Below the pieces are notes generated by a model, which did no database searches, was not told where the DNA came from, and saw only the letters and a program-made list of their open reading frames with translations. The translations under genes were made by a program, and so were the position numbers. A stretch of DNA of 64,000 nucleotides from Actinopolyspora alba (GTDB taxonomy: Bacteria > Actinomycetota > Actinomycetes > Mycobacteriales > Pseudonocardiaceae): contig NZ_FOMZ01000001.1 in the NCBI RefSeq assembly GCF_900112765.1, positions 248,001 to 312,000 on the forward strand. The letters are read 5' to 3'. Shown here one piece after another: positions 59,681-64,000 of this stretch (its first letter is position 1; each line of letters begins with the position of its first letter).

Positions 59681-60973
59681 ATGGAACGAGAAGAAGGCAA
59701 CAAGGCGGCCGTGGACACCCCGGATAGACCATTCCTGGGCCGAATCCGGAACTTCGGCCCAGGAATCGTGGCCGTCCTGAGCATGATGGGAGCCGGTGAC
59801 CTCGTCACCGCCTCCGTGTCGGGCTCGAGCTACGGGTACAACCTCATGTGGCTGCTCGCCCTTTCCCTGATCGTTCGGTTCGTCATCGTGAACCTCATGG
59901 GCAGGTATCAGATTCTGAACCTGAAGGGGCAGACGATAGTCGAGGGCTACAGCGATGTCTCCAAGTACTACCCGTGGTTCATCGGCATCGCCATCCTCGT
60001 CAGTGGCCACTTCTTCAATGCCTACATGATCACCGGGGCGGGGGAGTCCCTCGCTTGGATATTCAATATCGGCCATCCGTTCATGTGGTCATGCGCGGTG
60101 GTTCTGGTCAGCCTGTTCGTCATCGGTCGTAATGTCTACAACACCATCGAGAAGCTCCTCAAACTCCTCCTGGTGTTGATGACGACCGCCTTCCTGGGGC
60201 TGGCGATCTACTCGGTTCCCGACGTGGGTGGGATCGTCAAGGGCACGGTGGGATTCGGCATCCCGAGTGATACCGGCGCGTTCGGGGTCTTCGCCGTCGC
60301 CCTCTCCCTGATCGGAGCGGTGGCGGGATCGATGGCCAACTTCCTGTACCCCTACTTCGTGAAGGAGAAGGGCTGGAAGGGTGTGCGCCACAAGAGGATC
60401 CAGCGCAACGACATCCTGTTCGGCATCTGCGCCGCCATCGTGATCAACCTGACGGTCTGGGTCGTCGGCGCCGAGATCCTCAGCCCGAACAACATCGAGG
60501 TCAACAGCTTGGAGGACATCTCCAAGGCGCTGTCGCTGCACCTGGGGACGTTCGGCGCCGTCGTCTTCTACCTCGGGGCGTTCGGAATCCTCTACAGCAG
60601 CGTGATCGGGTACGCGAACGGTTTCCCCAAGATCATAATCGATTGTTTGCACATGATCAGGCCGGAGCGCCGGGAGAAGTTCGGGCGGAAATTCGACGAC
60701 GACCCGTGGTTCAAGTGGTTCAGCCTGTTCATTCTGATCTCGCCCATCATCTGGTCCATCCCCGGGATGCCCGGATTCGTCGAGATGGCGATCTTCGTCA
60801 CCGGGATGCAGGCCGTCGTCGTGCCGATCACGGCGATCGGCCTCATGATTCTCGTGAACAAATCGAGCCATTTGGGCGAGCACAAGGCGAGCATCGCGGA
60901 GAACACCGTTCTGGTTCTGACCACCGCCCTGGCGATCTGGGTGAGCATCAAAGCGGTCATGGGGTGGTTCTAG
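59681..60973 (+). CDS. Nramp-fold transporter lacking the canonical metal-binding motifs
   Basis: The 430-aa membrane protein has about eleven helices and clear Nramp-family architecture (FGPGIVAVLSMMGAGD in helix 1; LIGAVAGSMANFLYPYF in helix 6). Canonical Nramp helix 1 has DPGN and helix 6 MPH; here the equivalents are GAGD and MAN. A divalent-metal function is therefore doubtful. ATG 59681 has GAGG upstream; TTG 59675 is possible. It follows the glucarate-type genes on the same strand after 223 bp and could import their substrate. Its base composition is less GC-rich than its neighbours, as expected for helices rich in Phe, Ile and Tyr. Confidence 0.7.
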   Translation: MEREEGNKAAVDTPDRPFLGRIRNFGPGIVAVLSMMGAGDLVTASVSGSSYGYNLMWLLALSLIVRFVIVNLMGRYQILNLKGQTIVEGYSDVSKYYPWFIGIAILVSGHFFNAYMITGAGESLAWIFNIGHPFMWSCAVVLVSLFVIGRNVYNTIEKLLKLLLVLMTTAFLGLAIYSVPDVGGIVKGTVGFGIPSDTGAFGVFAVALSLIGAVAGSMANFLYPYFVKEKGWKGVRHKRIQRNDILFGICAAIVINLTVWVVGAEILSPNNIEVNSLEDISKALSLHLGTFGAVVFYLGAFGILYSSVIGYANGFPKIIIDCLHMIRPERREKFGRKFDDDPWFKWFSLFILISPIIWSIPGMPGFVEMAIFVTGMQAVVVPITAIGLMILVNKSSHLGEHKASIAENTVLVLTTALAIWVSIKAVMGWF

Positions 60974-61065
60974 TACCGCGGCCGGACGCTGGTGCTCGTG
61001 GCCGGCGCTGGGCCGGACCCGGTTCTTCCCCAGCGAATTCGTTCCGCGGGAAAAGGAGTTCCTAG

Positions 61066-61101
61066 GAGGCGGTGCCCGGTCGGTTCGCCGGGCACCGCCT
61101 C
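61066..61101. terminator. Bidirectional hairpin between convergent genes
   Basis: A perfect 14-bp stem (GAGGCGGTGCCCGG / CCGGGCACCGCCTC) with an 8-nt loop lies between the transporter (+) and the FAD oxidoreductase (-). It is the most stable hairpin I found here. Confidence 0.85.
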
Positions 61102-61123
61102 ACGTGCGGCAACATCCCCTCGT

Positions 61124-62212
61124 TCAGCCGTCCAGGTTCAGCAGTGCCGTGTAGACCTCGCGACGCATACTCGTCCCTTTGAGCCGCGAGGTCCGCTCCG
61201 CCCCGAGCACACCGGCGGACGGCGAGTAGGAGACCCCGCCCGCCGGGCCCAGCGGTAGCGAGATCGCCGGTGGAGCCGGTTCGTAACGGGTGAGCTCGCC
61301 CTCGTCGTCCGCCAGGGCCCGGATGTTGGCGGCCACCACCCCGGCGTGCAGTTCGGCCGCCTTTGCCGTCTTGGCCTCCGGGATCGAGGTGAGGTCACCT
61401 ATGGCGAACACGTGGTCCTGGCCGGGCAGCCGGAGTTCCGAGGTGACGTCGAGCGCCCCGTCCTCCCGGCGGGCCACCGCGAGTTCCTCGTCCAGGTATC
61501 CGCTGGTGGGCACCACTCCGTAGCAGCGGAACCAGAGATCCGCGTCGATTCGCTCGCCGGGACGGGTGGTCACGGAGAACGCCCCCGGTTCGCCGGGTTC
61601 GGAGGGCGGTTGTTCGGCCAGGGGGTTGCCGAACGAGAGCTCCACGCCGAGCTCGTCGAGCTGGCGCCGCAGTTCGGCGCGCAGCTCCGCCGGGAACGGC
61701 ACCGCCGAGAGCGGTTCGGGCGCGGGATCGACGACGGTAACGGACTTGTTCGGCCAACCGTGCTTGATCTCCCCCGCCAGCTCCAGCCCGGCCGGCCCGG
61801 CCCCCAGCAGCAGGACGCCGCGCGAGTCGGCCAGCGCGTCGTGCGTGGTGCGCAGCTTCTTGACGGCGAGGGCGCTGTCGGTGACGTCCACCTTGGCCGG
61901 GAACGGATAGGAAGAGCCGGTGGCCAGCACCACGTAGTCCGCCTCGATCCGCTCGCCGGAGGCGAGTGTGACGGCCGAGTGGTCCACGCGCACCGCGCGG
62001 TCGCGGATCACCCTTCCGTTGCCGAGCAGGTTGTCGTAAGGCAGGAAGATCAGGTCCAACCAGGACGGTTCGACCAGCGCCCGGAGAGCCGCGACGTTGT
62101 GCACGAAGGTGTCGCGGGGTTCCACGAGCACGACCTCGGCGAACTCGTCGATCGCCCTGGCCGCCGTGATACCGCCGTATCCGCCACCGACAACGACGAC
62201 GGTTGCTGTCAT
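61124..62212 (-). CDS. FAD-dependent NAD(P)H oxidoreductase (NDH-2/AIFM2-like)
   Basis: The 362-aa flavoprotein has two dinucleotide-binding folds: VVVVGGGYGGITAARAI at the N-terminus for FAD, and VLLLGAGPAGLELAGEI near residue 140 for NAD(P)H. ATGSSYPFP and the later FAIGDLTSIPE complete the pyridine nucleotide-disulphide reductase pattern, without the redox cysteines. The length and pattern match AIFM2/FSP1-like quinone reductases. GGAGGAACC sits just before ATG 62212. It is divergent from a MarR gene that probably represses it in response to quinone-like or oxidant stress. Confidence 0.82.
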   Translation of the reverse strand: MTATVVVVGGGYGGITAARAIDEFAEVVLVEPRDTFVHNVAALRALVEPSWLDLIFLPYDNLLGNGRVIRDRAVRVDHSAVTLASGERIEADYVVLATGSSYPFPAKVDVTDSALAVKKLRTTHDALADSRGVLLLGAGPAGLELAGEIKHGWPNKSVTVVDPAPEPLSAVPFPAELRAELRRQLDELGVELSFGNPLAEQPPSEPGEPGAFSVTTRPGERIDADLWFRCYGVVPTSGYLDEELAVARREDGALDVTSELRLPGQDHVFAIGDLTSIPEAKTAKAAELHAGVVAANIRALADDEGELTRYEPAPPAISLPLGPAGGVSYSPSAGVLGAERTSRLKGTSMRREVYTALLNLDG

Positions 62213-62278
62213 GGTTCCTCCGATATCCACGGGCCGTCACCCGCCTCGCGTTCGGGAACGGCTCGTTCCGCGTCAAAT

Positions 62279-62317
62279 ATTAATGTCATTATGTAACAGT
62301 TACAGTATGACATTAAT
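62279..62317. promoter_or_regulatory. 39-bp palindromic operator between oxidoreductase and MarR genes
   Basis: Arms ATTAATGTCAT and ATGACATTAAT are perfect inverted repeats. The 17-bp spacer holds a second perfect palindrome, TGTAACAGTTACA, with the same centre (62298). Only two base pairs across the half-sites fail to match. Size, AT content and position between divergent genes fit MarR binding. Confidence 0.8.
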
Positions 62318-62342
62318 TTGGCGGGTGGATAGAGTTGCACTC

Positions 62343-62822
62343 ATGAGCGAGCACGAGACACGTCCCCCGAGCCTGCTTTCGCTGCCCTCCTACCTGGCGG
62401 GGCACGTCGCGCGTATCGGCCACCGGGAGCTGGACGGGGCGCTCGCCGAACGAGGACTGCGGTTACCGCACTTCGCGGTGCTCACGGCGCTCTCGGACTT
62501 CGGGCCGCTGACGCAGCACGTGCTCGCCGATCGGCTCCGGTTCAACCGCAGCCATCTGGTCGGCTACCTCGACAAGCTGGAGCAGCGGGAACTGGTGCGC
62601 CGGGAGCGCGACCCCGAGGACCGACGTCGGCACCGGGTCACGCTGACCACGGCCGGAGCGGAACTCGCCGGGGAGATGACAGCGGTCGCCCGGTCCGCGC
62701 AGCGAGAACTGCTCAGCCCCCTCACGGACGAGGAACGTGACACGCTGGTCGAGCTGCTGGGACGCGTGCTGGCCACCGACGACTCGGGGCGGAACTCCGC
62801 TGCCGACCGGGCTGCCGACTGA
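62343..62822 (+). CDS. MarR-family transcriptional regulator
   Basis: The 159-aa product is a winged-helix MarR protein: dimerisation helix SYLAGHVARIGHRELDGAL, HTH segment LTQHVLADRLRFNRSHLVGYLDKLE, and wing RRERDPEDRRRHRVTLTTAG with the conserved D-x-R (EDRR). ATG 62343 is followed by MSEHETRPP. It is expected to bind the palindrome immediately upstream and repress itself and the divergent flavoprotein. Confidence 0.9.
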   Translation: MSEHETRPPSLLSLPSYLAGHVARIGHRELDGALAERGLRLPHFAVLTALSDFGPLTQHVLADRLRFNRSHLVGYLDKLEQRELVRRERDPEDRRRHRVTLTTAGAELAGEMTAVARSAQRELLSPLTDEERDTLVELLGRVLATDDSGRNSAADRAAD

Positions 62823-63011
62823 GTCCGGCACTCTTCGGAGAGACGCGCACCCGTCCGACGGACGGAACTCGCGCGTCCGACGTAAGCGACCGCTCGTGCG
62901 GGCACCGCTCCCTGCCGATGCTCACATGCACGCGACGCCTGATTGGGTACTCGTCCCGAGAAACGGTGAATTCACCGGCTTCGGCGCGCCATGACGTGAA
63001 CAATCGATGAC

Positions 63012-63211
63012 ATGGCACAGACGACCAACAAGCAGGGTGAATGGCTGAAGAGCTCCTACAGCGCGGTAGCCAGTGACAACTGCGTGGAGGTGCGACTCAC
63101 CGGCACCGCCGTGGGCGTCCGCGACTCCAAGAACCCGACGGCCCCGTCCACACCTTCACCCACCACGCCTGGCACGCCTTCCTCCGCGCCACGACCGAAC
63201 CGACCGAATAG
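63012..63211 (+). pseudogene. DUF397 protein gene disrupted by a one-base deletion
   Basis: Codons 1-41 read MAQTTNKQGEWLKSSYSAVA...CVEVRL..VGVRDSKNP, an exact DUF397 start (W-x-KSSYS, CVEV, VRDSKNP). The original frame then runs into unrelated S/T/P-rich sequence to 63317. Shifting frame at about 63134-63137 restores the family end: DGPVHTFTHHAWHAFL and a TAG at 63211. One C appears to be missing from the run at 63134-63136. DUF397 proteins pair with XRE regulators such as the one at 63674 and often act as small antagonists. It is either a pseudogene or a sequencing error in a C-run. Confidence 0.8.
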
Positions 63212-63309
63212 GACCGTTTTCAGTGACAACAACGCGTCAAGACGGTGTCGTCGGTTCAACTCACGAAACCGACGACACCCGTCGAAAACACCGATGACGA
63301 CCAACGCGC

Positions 63310-63543
63310 TCACATAACAGTCAACGGCTCACCCTCGACGTCGAGTTCAGCGATGGCACGGCTGCCCAGCGATACCAGCTGTTCAAGTGCGTCGCGATCC
63401 AGACTGAGCACGAAGCTCTCCGAGGAACCGAACGCGAGGTTGGCCTGCTCGTTGAGCCGGTCCACCTCACAGCGGACCGCCACCCCACGGGCCATCTCCA
63501 CGTAGGACTCCACCGATACCCCGGTGTGCCGGTAAAGACTCAT
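63310..63543 (-). CDS. Hypothetical 77-aa protein
   Basis: The product (MSLYRHTGVSVESYVEMARG...) is acidic, soluble and without recognised domain. It contains one long amphipathic helix region (SFVLSLDRDALEQLVSLGSRAIAEL). ATG 63543 has GGAG upstream; the longer frame adds 23 unlikely residues. It is divergent from the XRE regulator gene, with a 19-bp palindrome between them, so it is probably a target of that regulator. Confidence 0.6.
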   Translation of the reverse strand: MSLYRHTGVSVESYVEMARGVAVRCEVDRLNEQANLAFGSSESFVLSLDRDALEQLVSLGSRAIAELDVEGEPLTVM

Positions 63544-63615
63544 GATCCACGCTCCTTGCTGGTCGATACGATGATTGATCGAGCTGACAGGAATGGTGGC
63601 CACCACAACCAAGAT

Positions 63616-63634
63616 AAGACTGACCGTCAGTCTT
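63616..63634. promoter_or_regulatory. 19-bp perfect palindrome, candidate XRE operator
   Basis: AAGACTGAC-C-GTCAGTCTT is a perfect 9-1-9 inverted repeat 39 bp upstream of the XRE gene start and 72 bp upstream of the divergent hypothetical gene. The position suits autoregulation. Confidence 0.6.
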
Positions 63635-63673
63635 TGACAGCCATCTGATCGGGTGAGTTACGAGAGGAAGCGC

Positions 63674-64000
63674 ATGGGCCGTGCCCGTCAGACGTTCGAG
63701 CGGCGGCAACTGGGGCTCACCCTGCGTCGACTCCGGGAACAAGCAGGCAAATCACAGCACGCCGCTGCGCAGGAGATCGGCAAGGCGCGCTCGCGGTTGG
63801 TCCAGATCGAGGACGGTGAGGGAACCCTGCCACCGGACAGCCTCGACAGCCTGCTCGATCTCTACTCGGTAGAGCCTCAGGAACGGGAAACGGTACGAGC
63901 GCTGGCGAGCTCGGCCCGAAAACGCCAGAAACGCAGGGCGTACGTGGACACGCTGCCCGACGCCTACCAGCGGTTCGCCGACCTGGAAAGCAACGCGACC
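63674..64000 (+). CDS. XRE-family regulator, cut by the window end
   Basis: The visible 109 codons begin MGRARQTFERRQLGLTLRRLREQAGKSQ. An N-terminal XRE helix-turn-helix spans residues ~14-70 (LGLTLRRLREQAGKSQHAAAQEIGKARSRLVQIEDGEG), followed by KRQKRRAYVDTLPDAYQRFADLES. This is the start of the C-terminal domain found in actinomycete XRE/DUF5753 regulators that sit next to DUF397 genes. GAGGAAG lies just before ATG 63674. The frame is still open at 64000. Confidence 0.82.
   Translation, partial: MGRARQTFERRQLGLTLRRLREQAGKSQHAAAQEIGKARSRLVQIEDGEGTLPPDSLDSLLDLYSVEPQERETVRALASSARKRQKRRAYVDTLPDAYQRFADLESNAT

Overview
The window is high-GC actinomycete chromosome with frequent GTG/TTG starts and tight ATGA-type gene overlaps. 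A GuaB1-type IMP dehydrogenase-family gene, DUF4288 and DUF397/XRE proteins, and small and large antibiotic regulators fit a Pseudonocardiales-like actinomycete; the genus cannot be fixed from sequence alone. No rRNA, tRNA, CRISPR array, insertion sequence or prophage is visible.

Layout. Positions 1-2324 are housekeeping: a GGDEF-like 3' fragment, a DUF4288 protein, GuaB1 and a terminator hairpin. About 2961-55604 is one biosynthetic gene cluster that appears complete within the window. Its left arm is a minus-strand operon running from 31514 to 3394: two NRPS genes (3059 and 4958 aa, six modules), MbtH, a FabG-type ketoreductase, glutamate mutase S and E subunits (3-methylaspartate supply), a hypothetical protein and a DUF3995 membrane protein. 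Divergent from the NRPS genes is a plus-strand operon (31743-35712): a DrrAB-type ABC exporter, a 53-aa coupled ORF, and SbnA/SbnB homologues that make 2,3-diaminopropionate. Two LuxR-type regulators follow (35774-39893). The right arm (40100-55604) is an iterative type II PKS: three cysteine-bearing ketosynthases, three KS-beta/CLF partners with the cysteine replaced, a complementary pair of hot-dog dehydratases, two DsbA/HCCA-isomerase-like proteins, a tandem hot-dog protein, an alpha/beta hydrolase, one ACP, a phenylalanine ammonia-lyase-like MIO enzyme and a cinnamate/ferulate-type CoA ligase.

How it may work (inference). PAL and the CoA ligase would give cinnamoyl-CoA. The KS/CLF pairs, with FabG, the dehydratase pair and the isomerases, would extend it into an aryl-polyene acyl-ACP. 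The N-terminal condensation domain of the first NRPS would accept this acyl group. The NRPS order is C-A-T-E, C-A-T-E, C-A-T-E, C-A-T, C-A-T, C-A-T-TE. Specificity codes read by eye give: residue 1 uncertain (D), D-Ser, residue 3 uncertain (D), Val, Dap/Dab, Asp/3-MeAsp. The last two match the SbnA/B and glutamate mutase genes. The product is therefore predicted to be an aryl-polyene-capped, probably cyclised hexapeptide.

The right flank (55967-64000) looks unrelated: a LysR regulator divergent from a glucarate-type catabolic pair (KdgD and an aldehyde dehydrogenase) with an atypical Nramp-fold transporter; an FAD oxidoreductase/MarR pair sharing a 39-bp palindromic operator; and a DUF397 (frameshifted)/XRE regulatory locus cut by the window end.
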